In this document: positions 28,175 through 37,224 of the stretch, one piece after another
How the letters are laid out: each line of letters opens with the position of its first letter
How positions within the stretch are numbered: position 1 is the first letter of the stretch
Assembly (NCBI RefSeq): GCF_019049285.1
Contig: NZ_JAGMUL010000196.1
Span: 93,349 to 157,348, forward strand
Length of the DNA stretch: 64,000 nt
From: Streptomyces sp. AC550_RSS872
GTDB taxonomy: Bacteria; Actinomycetota; Actinomycetes; Streptomycetales; Streptomycetaceae
Direction: 5' to 3'
Position numbers and translations under genes: made by a program
Notes under the pieces: model-generated
Databases searched by the model: none
What the model was told of the DNA's origin: nothing
The model's input: the letters and a program-made list of their open reading frames with translations, nothing else

Positions 28175-29007
28175 ATGAATGAAACCGCTCTCGCGGTCCA
28201 GGAGTTGCTCGCCGCGCGGTGCGCGATCGCACCGGCGTACACCCGCAACGGCACGTCCTACCCGGCGAGCCGGATCATCACCGGCCGGCACGGCTCCCGG
28301 CTGCCCTCGCACACTGGTTTCCTCAGGGCGCAGCAGGCCCAGGACCCGCTGGTACCGGACGCCAGCTGGCTCGGCGTCGCTCATGTGGACGAGTTCGTGC
28401 AGTTCCTGCCCGCCGATACCCCGCGTGGGTGGAAGATCGGCATCGCCGACCCGGAGGGCGCGCTCGCGGTGCTGCGCAAGGCACAGCGCGACGGACACGG
28501 CAGCAAGAAGGTGTTCTCCATTCCCCGTTCCTACGACGACGGCCGCATTCCGACCATCGACCAGGCGCTGTCTGACCGGCGGTTGCTGAAAGACAACGCG
28601 TATGCGGCCCGGATGCTAGGAAGAATGTGGCGCTGCTGAAGCGGGAGACCGGCGTCACTGACGCAGAGATCGTGAGCATCCCGGCAATGTTCGACGGCGG
28701 CTTCCCATGGGCGGGTTCCGCGCCGTCCGGGCAGGCGCGGAACCGGCCGGTCATCGCCTACTACCCCGATGCTGTCAATGGCGTCGCACTGAGCCCGAAG
28801 ACGTACCTGGCCCCCGAGCAGTGGGGCCCGGTGGTCGGCGGCAAGGGCCTCCTCGCGGAGGCGGTGACGAAGGCGTACGCCAAGACCGGCATGCGAGTGC
28901 GTTACCTGGACGACTGGCGCATCCACCACGTCTCCGCCGGCGAGGTGCACTGCGGCACCAACACAATCCGCGCGGCGGACACGGCGTGGTGGAGTTCTCC
29001 TCAGTAG
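28175..29007 (+). pseudogene. Protein-arginine deiminase (PAD family) catalytic domain, frameshifted
   Basis: Two frames joined by a one-base shift near 28615 make one PAD catalytic half. The first frame has S-R-I-I-T-G-R and A-H-V-D-E-F, holding the catalytic His and Asp. The second has A-L-L-K-R-E-T-G-V, Y-P-D-A-V-N-G-V and, at the C-terminus, E-V-H-C-G-T-N with the nucleophile Cys. PAD enzymes hydrolyse protein arginine to citrulline and occur patchily in Streptomyces. The N-terminal domains are absent. All catalytic residues in the retained part are intact, so decay is recent or the shift is a sequence error. Confidence 0.8.
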
Positions 29008-29092
29008 GAACGGACTCTGAGGTTGCGCAGGTCGCCTTGCGCGCCTCAGCTCCGTGCCACGACACGGCCTCCAGGTCGGACCGACAGCGGGG

Positions 29093-29265
29093 TCACGCGT
29101 CATGCCGCCCGTTGCTGTCGGCGTCAGCGGGAACGGGCTGGAGGCCGAGAGCCCTGCGCAGCGCCCGGAACCTGACCGTCCACATGTGGCGTGCCGCTTG
29201 CGCGTCGGGCGCGTAATGCTCCGCGGCGTGATAGGCGCCGGGATAGACGTGCAGCTCCGCCGCTG
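29093..29265 (-). pseudogene. Alpha/beta hydrolase (acetyl-esterase type) C-terminal fragment
   Basis: The minus frame reads E-L-H-V-Y-P-G-A-Y-H and ends at a stop at 29093, matching the end of GDXG-type esterases where the catalytic His lies in this motif. Only about 55 residues remain. The 5' side joins the glycosyltransferase remnant on the opposite strand. Confidence 0.5.
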
Positions 29266-30368
29266 GACCACGCCCCGCCGCGCGGTCGTCGTCCTTCTGC
29301 TGCTCTCCGGCCTCGGATTCCTGCGCCGCGTCCCGGAGTTCCTCAACGACATCGGCGCCACCGGCCTGTTGCTGATCGTCGTCCTCCTCGTCACACGCGC
29401 CCATGAGGTACGGCGCTCGTACGCCCTGCCCGTCGCCGCTGCCATGGCAGTGCGCGCCTTCTACCTCCGCTACGGCAGCGCGGGCACCCTTCTGGCGATA
29501 GCCCTCGCCGCCCTGTTCGCCTACGGCCCGCGCGCCTGGCTCGCCCAGGGCCGCCGCCTCGCCACCGCGCTGGCCGTCCTCGCCCTCGGCCTGCTGCCGC
29601 ACTTCGTGCACGCCACGCTGGTCACCGGATCACCGCTGGGCCTGAGTCTCTCGGCCGGTTCCCAGGCCAACCGCGCATACGTGGGCGACGGACTCGTCTA
29701 CTACCTCGCGATCTTCCCCTACCGCCTGGCCGGAGACCTCGGAGCGGTGGTGATGACCGGCGGGCTGCTGCTGGCGGTACGGGCCCTGCGCGGCCAGGAC
29801 CGCGGGGCGCATGCCGCCCGCCGTATGTTCCTGGGCTCGACGTCCGTCCTCGTGTTCGTGGTCCTCGGCCTGGTGACAGACGGGGAACCGCGTTTCGTCT
29901 ACCTCGCGGTCATCCCGCTCACCGTCCTGGGAGTCGAAGCCCTGGCGGAACTGACCGGCCGCCGGAACAGGGGCCTGCTCACCACCGTCGCCGGACTGGC
30001 CGGTCTGACCACCGTCGGCACAGCCCAGGTGGTGGCCACCAAGCGATGCCAGGCCCCGACGGCCTCGGGCCGCTCCACCGTCCCGGTCGCCGAGCGGCTC
30101 GCGGCGGACGGCCCGTGCCTCCTGGTCACGGGTTACGAACCGGAGATGGGCTGGTATTCGGGCTGCGACGCGGTCACCTACGCCCAGTACCGCCGCATCC
30201 CCCGCCTCCGGGCACCCAGGTGACGCTGGTCCTCTTCGAACACGGCCGCCTGCAACCGGACGACACCGCCCTGGCCGCCTCATCGGTGATCGCGACACCA
30301 CCGTGCGGACCATCCCCACGGACGGCTCGCAGGGCACGGCGACCGCGGTCACGCTGACTTCGGTGTGA
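29266..30368 (+). pseudogene. Integral-membrane glycosyltransferase, truncated and frameshifted
   Basis: A polytopic protein of the GT39/ArnT-like type lacking its N-terminal catalytic loops. The open frame to 30223 contains F-L-N-D-I-G-A-T-G and F-Y-L-R-Y-G-S, about eight hydrophobic helices, and G-E-P-R-F-V-Y-L. One-base shifts near 30200 and 30280 then move to frames reading T-L-V-L-F-E-H-G-R-L and T-V-R-T-I-P-T-D-G-S, with the natural stop at 30366-30368. The 5' end is a junction with an unrelated minus-strand fragment. Confidence 0.65.
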
Positions 30369-30584
30369 CCGGGCGGGCGTAGTCGCGACGTGGTGCCGAC
30401 AACGTGCGAGGCGAGCGTCGGCGGCTACGTCGATCGCCGCCGCGACGACGGCCTGCCGACACCGACGCGATCACCGATGGCCCGGCCGCAGCCCACGCTG
30501 GTGTCCCTCTCGTCGCATCGCGTGTCGTCGACCGGGAGGGACGGCCTGACCCGTCCCTCCCGACTGCGCGGAGGCCGTTGCGCC

Positions 30585-33356
30585 TCAGGAGCCGTCCTCG
30601 ACCCTGCCGGTGAAGATCGGTCCGACCGGCGGATCTTCAAAGCCGAAGAGCTGGATCCGCACCGCTTCCTCCGGTTCGGACGTCCCGTCGGCGACCGTGG
30701 GTATGGCTACTTCGGTACTGAGCCGACCAGCGGGGACGGCGGGCAGCAGGGACATCCCCGCCACCGTGGACAGCGGACGCTCCGGAAGCGGCGATTCGCC
30801 GTAGTTCTCCATGAGCCACTGCGGGTCCACGTCCGTGCTGGACAGCTCGGTGCCGTCGTTCGTCGGCAGGACTCTGAAGGGGGCGAACATCTCGGTGTCG
30901 GCCGCCTCGGACAGGGACACCCGCCAGGTCAGGCTCCGCCCCTCGGTGACCCGGTCCGCGACCGGAGTCACGGTCACCTCGGGCATCGGGTCATCGTTCC
31001 GGACGGTCACGCCGCCGTGATAGGAGCCGACCACCGCGCTCCGTACCGCCTTCACGAGGACGTCGTGCGAAACGTCGTAGGAATAGCGCGTGTTGCCCTC
31101 CACTTCCACCGGCAGGTCGACGACATGGCGTCCGGGTCGCACGGTGACCAGACGGGTTGTGGCGCGTCCGGTGGCGTTGTCCATGACGAACAGCCGGACC
31201 TGACCGCTGCCCTGGCCTGAGACCCGCACCGGGACCTGGTAGGTCCGCGTACCTGAGTCCCCTTCCTCGACCTTCAGCCGCCCGATGTCGACGCGGGGCA
31301 GTACGGCGGGCAGGACGGGCGGTGTACCGGGCCGCCAGCCCCAGGCGTCCATCAGCCAGGCCCGTCCGGAGCCGCTGCGCGGGGTCAGTTGCAGGCTTTC
31401 CACGCTCTTCAGGTCCAGCCCCGCCCGGGCCGCGGCGGTCAGCGGAACGCGGACCTCCTGTCCCCAGTGGGAGGCGGTCCGGTCGCTGCCCGGCAATCCG
31501 TCGACACGGATCCCGCCGAGTGTCGCCCGGCGGCCGGAAGCGTCGGCGAGCGACACGTCCAGCCGGGTTCCGGTGCTGCCCGGCGGCACGATCACCCGCA
31601 GGGCCAGCGCCTTCGCGCCGGAGAGGGAGACCGGCTTCGCGGCGCGCACCCGCGCCGCGGAGCCCGGCGCCGACCAGCTCAGGGCCACCGCGTGGCGGCC
31701 CGGTTCGGGCCCCGGCTCCCATTCCGCGAAGTGCGGCGAGATCCCACCCTCATCAGGGGCCAGGCAGGCGACCGCCGGGTCGGCGTCCACCGCCGAACAC
31801 AGCCGTCCCCCGCTCACGGTGACCGCACCGTCCGGTACGAAGGCGGCGGTGCGGTGCGCGCCGACGGCGTGGGTGAGCACGCGCGCGGGATCCGCGGAGG
31901 GCGCTCGCAGGTTGGAGCCGTCCAGCAGCGGTCGTACGCGGTCGTCGCCCGCGACGAACAGCCGGGCCGCCGCGGCGATGTACGTGGCGCCCGCGGTTTG
32001 TTGCTGAACCGCCGTCAGCCGGGTCACCCTGCCCGGCGAACAGACCGGGTCCGATCGGCCGTCGTCCGCGAAGTCGTCCTCGGCCGGAGCCTTCGCCTGA
32101 CCCGGCGTCCACTCGCTGTTGAAGAAGTTGTGGTTGGCGCCGACCATGTAGACCGCACTGTGCAGGGCATCGCCCCGGCCGACCCCGCGCGTGCCGTCCA
32201 CGTACGTCTCACCCTGCAGGTCGGCGACGTCGCCGTCGCAGCCAGGCAGGATGGTCATCGACGGCACGTCGGGGGCCGGGTTCTGTCCGAAGGCGGTGGG
32301 GCCGATGAGCGCGGTCCCGCGGATCCGCCAGCGCACCGCGCCCCGGTAGCCGTCCTGATCGGCGGGCGGCGGTGTGATGCTGTCCGTGGCGGCCTGGTTG
32401 ACGCCCTCCCCGCCGCGCGAGTGGCCGACCAGCAGGACCCGGGACAGGTCGGCCGTCGGTGCGGTGCGCACGATCGCCGGTGCCGCTGTCCGGTCGGCGG
32501 CCCAGTCCGCCCAGTGGGCGAGGTGCCGTCGCACCAGGGAGGAGCGGGCCTGAGCTCCGCCGTCCTCCAGGGCGTCCTGCGCGTTGATGCCGTTGGCGGA
32601 GACGGACACGGTCACATACCCCTGGGACGCCAGGAGTTTCTGGTCGCGCAGATAACCCCGGTAGCTCGGCACCGGCTTCGAACCGGCCGGGCAGGGCCAT
32701 ACGCCCGAGCGTTCGCCGTCGGCCGTGTAGCAGGTGTCGTGACGGCCGTGCAGGAACAGCGCCAGCGGCCGGCGGCCCGTGGCCCCGGTCGGTGCCACCA
32801 CGATCGCGCTCATCTCCACGGGGGCGGACAGGCCCGGCAACCGGACGGACGGCAAGTCGTATTCGCCGGTGACCGTCCCGTACCGGCCCGCCTTGCCGGG
32901 GTCGACGGAGCCCGCCCGCAGCGCGGGAAGTTGCTTCGCCGCCGGTGCGGTGCGCCGGCTCTGCTCGCCGACGGCGACTCCGGCCGCGTCCAGGCGGCGT
33001 CCCCCCGCCCGTGCCTGGAGGTCCGTGGCCTGCCCCAGCCGCACGAGGTGGAGGTCGAGCCGGAACGTGCGCCGGTCCTTCGCTGGCACCGGCCGGCCGA
33101 GGAAGGCATCCCTGGCGTAGAACTCGACGCCGGCGTCGGTCAGGGGCACCGGTTTCGCCGAGCGCCAGACCAGCTGCCGTTTCCCGGCGTCGTCACTGGT
33201 GATACGCCAGCCGGACGGGAGCTGTCCGTCGCGGCCGGCCTGCGAGGCGGGCAGTCGGGGGCCGGCGGCCTGCTGAGCGGCGGTCGGCCAAGGCAGTGCC
33301 ACCGCTGCGGCGAGGACCGTCACGGCGGCAGCCGTTATTCGCCGGGTACGTCTCAA
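30585..33356 (-). CDS. Large secreted alpha/beta hydrolase with C-terminal beta-sandwich domains
   Basis: 923 residues from a TTG start at 33356. AGGAG lies 8 nt before that TTG, and the protein then opens R-R-T-R-R-I-T-A-A-A-V-T-V-L, a clean Sec signal peptide; the ATG at 33434 would add 26 unlikely residues. The alpha/beta hydrolase domain (about 200-500) has L-F-L-H-G-R-H and the nucleophile elbow V-G-H-S-R-G-G-E-G. The C-terminal third looks like carbohydrate-binding-type and Calx-beta-like sandwiches (N-D-D-P-M-P-E-V-T). Substrate unknown; esterase or lipase activity is likely. It lies downstream of the transpeptidase gene on the same strand, with 78 bp between. Confidence 0.8.
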   Translation of the reverse strand: MRRTRRITAAAVTVLAAAVALPWPTAAQQAAGPRLPASQAGRDGQLPSGWRITSDDAGKRQLVWRSAKPVPLTDAGVEFYARDAFLGRPVPAKDRRTFRLDLHLVRLGQATDLQARAGGRRLDAAGVAVGEQSRRTAPAAKQLPALRAGSVDPGKAGRYGTVTGEYDLPSVRLPGLSAPVEMSAIVVAPTGATGRRPLALFLHGRHDTCYTADGERSGVWPCPAGSKPVPSYRGYLRDQKLLASQGYVTVSVSANGINAQDALEDGGAQARSSLVRRHLAHWADWAADRTAAPAIVRTAPTADLSRVLLVGHSRGGEGVNQAATDSITPPPADQDGYRGAVRWRIRGTALIGPTAFGQNPAPDVPSMTILPGCDGDVADLQGETYVDGTRGVGRGDALHSAVYMVGANHNFFNSEWTPGQAKAPAEDDFADDGRSDPVCSPGRVTRLTAVQQQTAGATYIAAAARLFVAGDDRVRPLLDGSNLRAPSADPARVLTHAVGAHRTAAFVPDGAVTVSGGRLCSAVDADPAVACLAPDEGGISPHFAEWEPGPEPGRHAVALSWSAPGSAARVRAAKPVSLSGAKALALRVIVPPGSTGTRLDVSLADASGRRATLGGIRVDGLPGSDRTASHWGQEVRVPLTAAARAGLDLKSVESLQLTPRSGSGRAWLMDAWGWRPGTPPVLPAVLPRVDIGRLKVEEGDSGTRTYQVPVRVSGQGSGQVRLFVMDNATGRATTRLVTVRPGRHVVDLPVEVEGNTRYSYDVSHDVLVKAVRSAVVGSYHGGVTVRNDDPMPEVTVTPVADRVTEGRSLTWRVSLSEAADTEMFAPFRVLPTNDGTELSSTDVDPQWLMENYGESPLPERPLSTVAGMSLLPAVPAGRLSTEVAIPTVADGTSEPEEAVRIQLFGFEDPPVGPIFTGRVEDGS

Positions 33357-33434
33357 TGTTTCCGCTCCTACTTGGTACTTGGCGAGCGCCTCGGGTCTCC
33401 GGGCGCCCTTCTCGTCGTCCCTCGGTGTCCGCAT

Positions 33435-34235
33435 TCAGCGGGCGAGAGACGCGGCATCCCCCATGACGACCACCGGGTGCCGGGCGGGATCGAGGGTGCG
33501 AAGCAGCTCCTTCATGTGCTGCTTCGCCACGCTCACGCAGGCTTGCGTGGGCCCGCCGTGGTCGACGTGCAGCCAGATGCCGCCGCCCTTGCCCGCGCCG
33601 AGCGGGCGGGTCCAGTCGAGGGGTGAGGTGCCGGGCCTGCGGTTGTAGTTGATCGCGACGACGTAGTCGAAGGAGCCCGCGAGCGGCTCGCCTTCGAACC
33701 CCGTGCCGTTGATGGTGAATCCGCGCCCTTGGTCGTACGGCAGCCTGGTGCCGGGGTCGGCGAGCAGCCCGCCGGCGTCGGTGAGGGCGAACACGCCGAT
33801 GGGCGAGCGGAGATCACCGACACGGTGGTCGTCGGTCCAGCCTTTGAGGGCGTTGTGGGCGGGCCAGGTGGCTCCCGGCTCCCAGCCCGCCTCGGTGTGC
33901 CGGTACAGCACCACCTGCGAGGCCGAGGAGTTCTTGTCCCGTCCGGTGACCAGGACGACCTGGCGTGCATTGTCGGGGATCTCGGCCAGCGTCCGGGGCC
34001 CGAGGCCCGGCAGCCGTGCGGGGCCGGCGCTGTTCGAGGGCGCCTGCCCGGGCCTGGCCCGGGTCGTGCCGGAGGCGGCGGACTCGTTGACCGATCCGTC
34101 CCGCGCACTGACGGCCTCCGACCGCTCGTCGTCGGCTGTCCCGCCACCCGTCTTCGCTCCGCCACATCCGACGAGCATGAGGAGCAGGGCCAGACCGGCG
34201 GCCGGTATTCCGAGACGACGCGTTGATGAAGCCAT
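33435..34235 (-). CDS. L,D-transpeptidase-like (YkuD-fold) lipoprotein
   Basis: 266 residues starting at ATG 34235. Lipobox L-L-M-L-V-G-C-G at about residues 17-24, then a Ser/Gly/Ala-rich linker and a YkuD-like domain: S-P-I-G-V-F-A-L, G-F-T-I-N-G-T-G-F and H-V-D-H-G-G-P-T-Q-A-C-V-S, where Cys should be the catalytic thiol. Such proteins cross-link or modify peptidoglycan on the outer face of the membrane. It is divergent from a two-component system across a 157-bp gap, so regulation by that system is plausible. Confidence 0.8.
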   Translation of the reverse strand: MASSTRRLGIPAAGLALLLMLVGCGGAKTGGGTADDERSEAVSARDGSVNESAASGTTRARPGQAPSNSAGPARLPGLGPRTLAEIPDNARQVVLVTGRDKNSSASQVVLYRHTEAGWEPGATWPAHNALKGWTDDHRVGDLRSPIGVFALTDAGGLLADPGTRLPYDQGRGFTINGTGFEGEPLAGSFDYVVAINYNRRPGTSPLDWTRPLGAGKGGGIWLHVDHGGPTQACVSVAKQHMKELLRTLDPARHPVVVMGDAASLAR

Positions 34236-34392
34236 GATCGTCAGGCTGGAGGAGACATGTGAGGAACTCGTCAGCTTCGGACCTGGTATTGGGAGCGTCG
34301 GCCGGACGGCACGGTTGTCAGGAAGTCGTGAGGTTGTGGGAAGCCCCTCATCGGGTCCTGGACACCGATCACACGCGCATAGAGTCGGGCGC

Positions 34393-35082
34393 GTGGGCGC
34401 ACATATTCTGGTCGCTGAAGACGACCCCATGCAGGCCGAGCTCCTACGGCGGCTACTGCTTCGGGAGGGCCACACCCCCGTTGTGGTCTCCGACGGGCGA
34501 GCCGCGATCGACGAGGCCGCCAGCCGTCGGCCCGACCTGGTCGTCCTGGACCTGATGCTGCCCAGGATCGACGGTCTCGGCGTGTGCCGTGTGCTGCGAC
34601 AGAACGGGGACATACCCGTTCTGATGCTCACCGCCCGCTCCACCGAGGACGACGTACTGCTGGGCCTGGAGATCGGCGCTGACGACTACATGACCAAGCC
34701 GTACAGCCCACGGGAGTTGCTGGCCCGCATCCGCACGGTGCTGCGCCGCACCCAGCGACCTGCGGACGAGTCACCCGTGTTGAACGCCGGCGGCATCACC
34801 GTCGATCCCGAACGGCACGAGGTCACCTGCGACGGCGTCCCCGTGCCCTGCACTCCCGGCGAATTCGCCATCCTCCACGCCATGACCGAAGCACCTGACC
34901 GGGTCTTTTCACGCCGCCAGTTGCTGCAACACACCCGGGGCCACGACCGTGCCTCCACCGAGCGCGCCATCGACGTACACATCATGAACCTGCGCAAGAA
35001 GATCGAGGCCGACCCACGCAGACCGGCCCGGCTGCTGACCGTCTTCGGCGTCGGCTACAAGCTCAGCGGGCAGCAGCCGTGA
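34393..35082 (+). CDS. OmpR/PhoB-family response regulator
   Basis: 229 residues from GTG 34393. Receiver domain with acidic pocket E-D-D near residues 9-11, phospho-acceptor Asp53 in L-D-L-M-L-P, and K-P-Y-S-P-R-E-L. A winged-helix DNA-binding domain follows from about residue 130 (F-A-I-L, R-A-I-D-V-H-I-M-N-L-R-K-K-I, G-V-G-Y-K-L). Its TGA overlaps the kinase GTG (35079-35082), so the pair is translationally coupled. Confidence 0.93.
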   Translation: MGAHILVAEDDPMQAELLRRLLLREGHTPVVVSDGRAAIDEAASRRPDLVVLDLMLPRIDGLGVCRVLRQNGDIPVLMLTARSTEDDVLLGLEIGADDYMTKPYSPRELLARIRTVLRRTQRPADESPVLNAGGITVDPERHEVTCDGVPVPCTPGEFAILHAMTEAPDRVFSRRQLLQHTRGHDRASTERAIDVHIMNLRKKIEADPRRPARLLTVFGVGYKLSGQQP

Positions 35083-36905
35083 CGCCTGGTCCCCGCATAC
35101 CCTGGCGGAAGAGCCTGCTGGTGCGGCTGCTGCTCACTTCCATCGCCATCGCCGTGGTTTCCGTGGGCGCCACCGCGTGGCTGGCCGTGCAGACCACCAA
35201 GCGGGCCATCCAGGAAGAGCGCGGTCAGGTGCTCTCCGACGACACCGACATCCTGCGGCAGCTCAGTGGCTTCGCCGCGACCCATGCCGAGTGGGACGGC
35301 GTACGGCCCATGGTGCGCGACCTCTCCCGCACCATGGGACGGCGCATCGCCCTGACGACGGAGGCCGGACGCGTCATCGCCGACTCCGCCGCCCCCGGCA
35401 CCGCCTTGCCCGCCCGCGCCTCGGCCACCATCGACCCGCTGAACACCGACACCTACTCCGAACCGGGGGCCCAGCTCGCCGGAATCGACCCCCGGGCGGC
35501 GGGACCGTATCGGCTTCCAGCGGCAGAACGGGCACAGGTGAAAATGCTCGCCGAGAAGCGTCTGGCGTGCGTGCGCACCCACCTGGGCGGCGGCAGCATC
35601 CGGCAGCTTCCCAGCGGACGCACCATGGTCATCGCCGAGGACGGAGAGGCATCCGTGCCCCTGCAATGCGCGGACGGAGCGCTCAACACCCCCACCCGCA
35701 CCGAGCAAGCAGCACTGGACGAGCTCACCGCTCTGATCGCTCCCTGTCTGGCCCTCGATGACGAGGAGAGACAGGCAGCCAGCCCACTGGCCGGGGTGGG
35801 AGTCGATGTCACACCCGGCTTCACCGCCGCGGCTCAGGACCCCGGACGCCGGCTCGGTGGCAGTCGGCAGGCGCGGAGTTGTGTCGACGACGCGCGCCGT
35901 ACCCAACTCGACCCGTACGTCGCCCCCAGAGCGAGCCTCTATCTGGGCGCCCTCGGCCAACATCCGGTGGGCTTCGACCTCTCCCCGGCCAACAAGGCCA
36001 AGATCGTCGGCGTGGCGGGGCTGGTTCTCGCGATCACGGTCGCCATGACCACGGTGGTCGCAATCCGCCTCGTCCGTCCGCTGCAGGCCCTGACGGCCGC
36101 GGCCCGGCAGCCGCCGCAGCGGCACACCCGCGTCGCGGTCACCACCAAGGACGAGACCGGGTACCTGGCGGCCGCCTTCAACGAACTCACCGCACGCCGC
36201 GAGCAGATGGAGGCCCAGCGCAAGGCCATGGTCAGCGACATCGCCCACGAGCTGCGGACCCCGCTGACCAATATCCGCGGGTGGCTGGAGGTCACCCGCG
36301 ACGGGCTGCTCGAACCGGATCCGGACCTCATCGCCTCTCTGCACGACGAGGCGCTGCTCCTCCAGCACATCGTCGACGATCTGCGGGACCTCGCCGCCGC
36401 CGACGCGGGCACCCTGGCACTGCACCGCGAACCCGTACCGGCGGAAGACCTCGTCAACCGGACGGTGTCGGCCCACGGCACCCAGGCCGAGTCCTCGGGC
36501 GTCCGGCTGTGCGCCCGCACCGACCCCGGGATCGTCCTGGACGCGGACCCGGTGAGGATGCGGCAGGTCCTGGGCAACCTGACGTCCAACGCGCTCCGGC
36601 ACACCCCGGCGGGCGGCACGGTCACCCTCACTGCCCGTCGAGCCGGAGACGCGGCGGTCCTGTCCGTCCAGGACACGGGCAGTGGCATCGCTGCCGAGGA
36701 CCTCCCGCACGTCTTCGAGCGCTTCTGGCGGGCCGAGAAGTCCCGCAGCAGACGTACCGGCGGCAGCGGCCTGGGCCTGTCCATCGTCCGCCAGTTCGTC
36801 GAGGCGCACGGGGGAACTGTCACCGTCGACAGCGAGCCCGGCAAGGGCTGCGTGTTCACGATCAGGCTCCCGCAGGTCCGGCACACAAACCGCCGGATCC
36901 CGTGA
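35079..36905 (+). CDS. Sensor histidine kinase, partner of the OmpR-type regulator
   Basis: 608 residues. Membrane helix at about 14-38, an extracellular sensor region of about 265 residues with several Cys, a second helix near 310-332, then HAMP, the H-box S-D-I-A-H-E-L-R-T-P-L with His390, and the ATPase motifs N-L-T-S-N-A-L-R-H, D-T-G-S-G-I, F-E-R-F-W-R and G-G-S-G-L-G-L. GTG 35079 overlaps the regulator stop. The unusually large, Cys-containing sensor region suggests an envelope or redox signal, which is inference. Confidence 0.92.
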   Translation: MTPGPRIPWRKSLLVRLLLTSIAIAVVSVGATAWLAVQTTKRAIQEERGQVLSDDTDILRQLSGFAATHAEWDGVRPMVRDLSRTMGRRIALTTEAGRVIADSAAPGTALPARASATIDPLNTDTYSEPGAQLAGIDPRAAGPYRLPAAERAQVKMLAEKRLACVRTHLGGGSIRQLPSGRTMVIAEDGEASVPLQCADGALNTPTRTEQAALDELTALIAPCLALDDEERQAASPLAGVGVDVTPGFTAAAQDPGRRLGGSRQARSCVDDARRTQLDPYVAPRASLYLGALGQHPVGFDLSPANKAKIVGVAGLVLAITVAMTTVVAIRLVRPLQALTAAARQPPQRHTRVAVTTKDETGYLAAAFNELTARREQMEAQRKAMVSDIAHELRTPLTNIRGWLEVTRDGLLEPDPDLIASLHDEALLLQHIVDDLRDLAAADAGTLALHREPVPAEDLVNRTVSAHGTQAESSGVRLCARTDPGIVLDADPVRMRQVLGNLTSNALRHTPAGGTVTLTARRAGDAAVLSVQDTGSGIAAEDLPHVFERFWRAEKSRSRRTGGSGLGLSIVRQFVEAHGGTVTVDSEPGKGCVFTIRLPQVRHTNRRIP

Positions 36906-37224
36906 ATTGCTGCCGTGTGAGGCACGGCCGTCGTGCGCGCGCAACGGATCTACGACCGAGATGCCGGAGATACCGACGCGGTCTGTACCGGCCCCCGCCG
37001 GAGGCCCTCGCCGGAGGCCCTCGCCGGTCCGAGGCCGCGTGCCCTCGACGTGCCCTTCCGTGCGGAAACGCCGCGTTCAGCGGCGGTACGGGCCCACGAG
37101 ACTGCTTCCGAGAGTTTTCCCGAGGCCGGTCAACGCCCCGTGCGGGCGTGTGCGCCGAGCGCCGTCTCACAGTCCCTCACGATCTGCGGCGGCGAGCCAC
37201 GTGGTGGGTGTGCCGGTGAGTTTC

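Noticed and set aside
31389..33626. 745-codon plus-strand frame opposite the secreted hydrolase
   Set aside because: No recognisable motif. The minus strand has a signal peptide, a serine-hydrolase elbow and a good start.
34236..34392. Riboswitch or small RNA between transpeptidase and response regulator
   Set aside because: No strong conserved stem or terminator seen; treated as an ordinary divergent promoter region.
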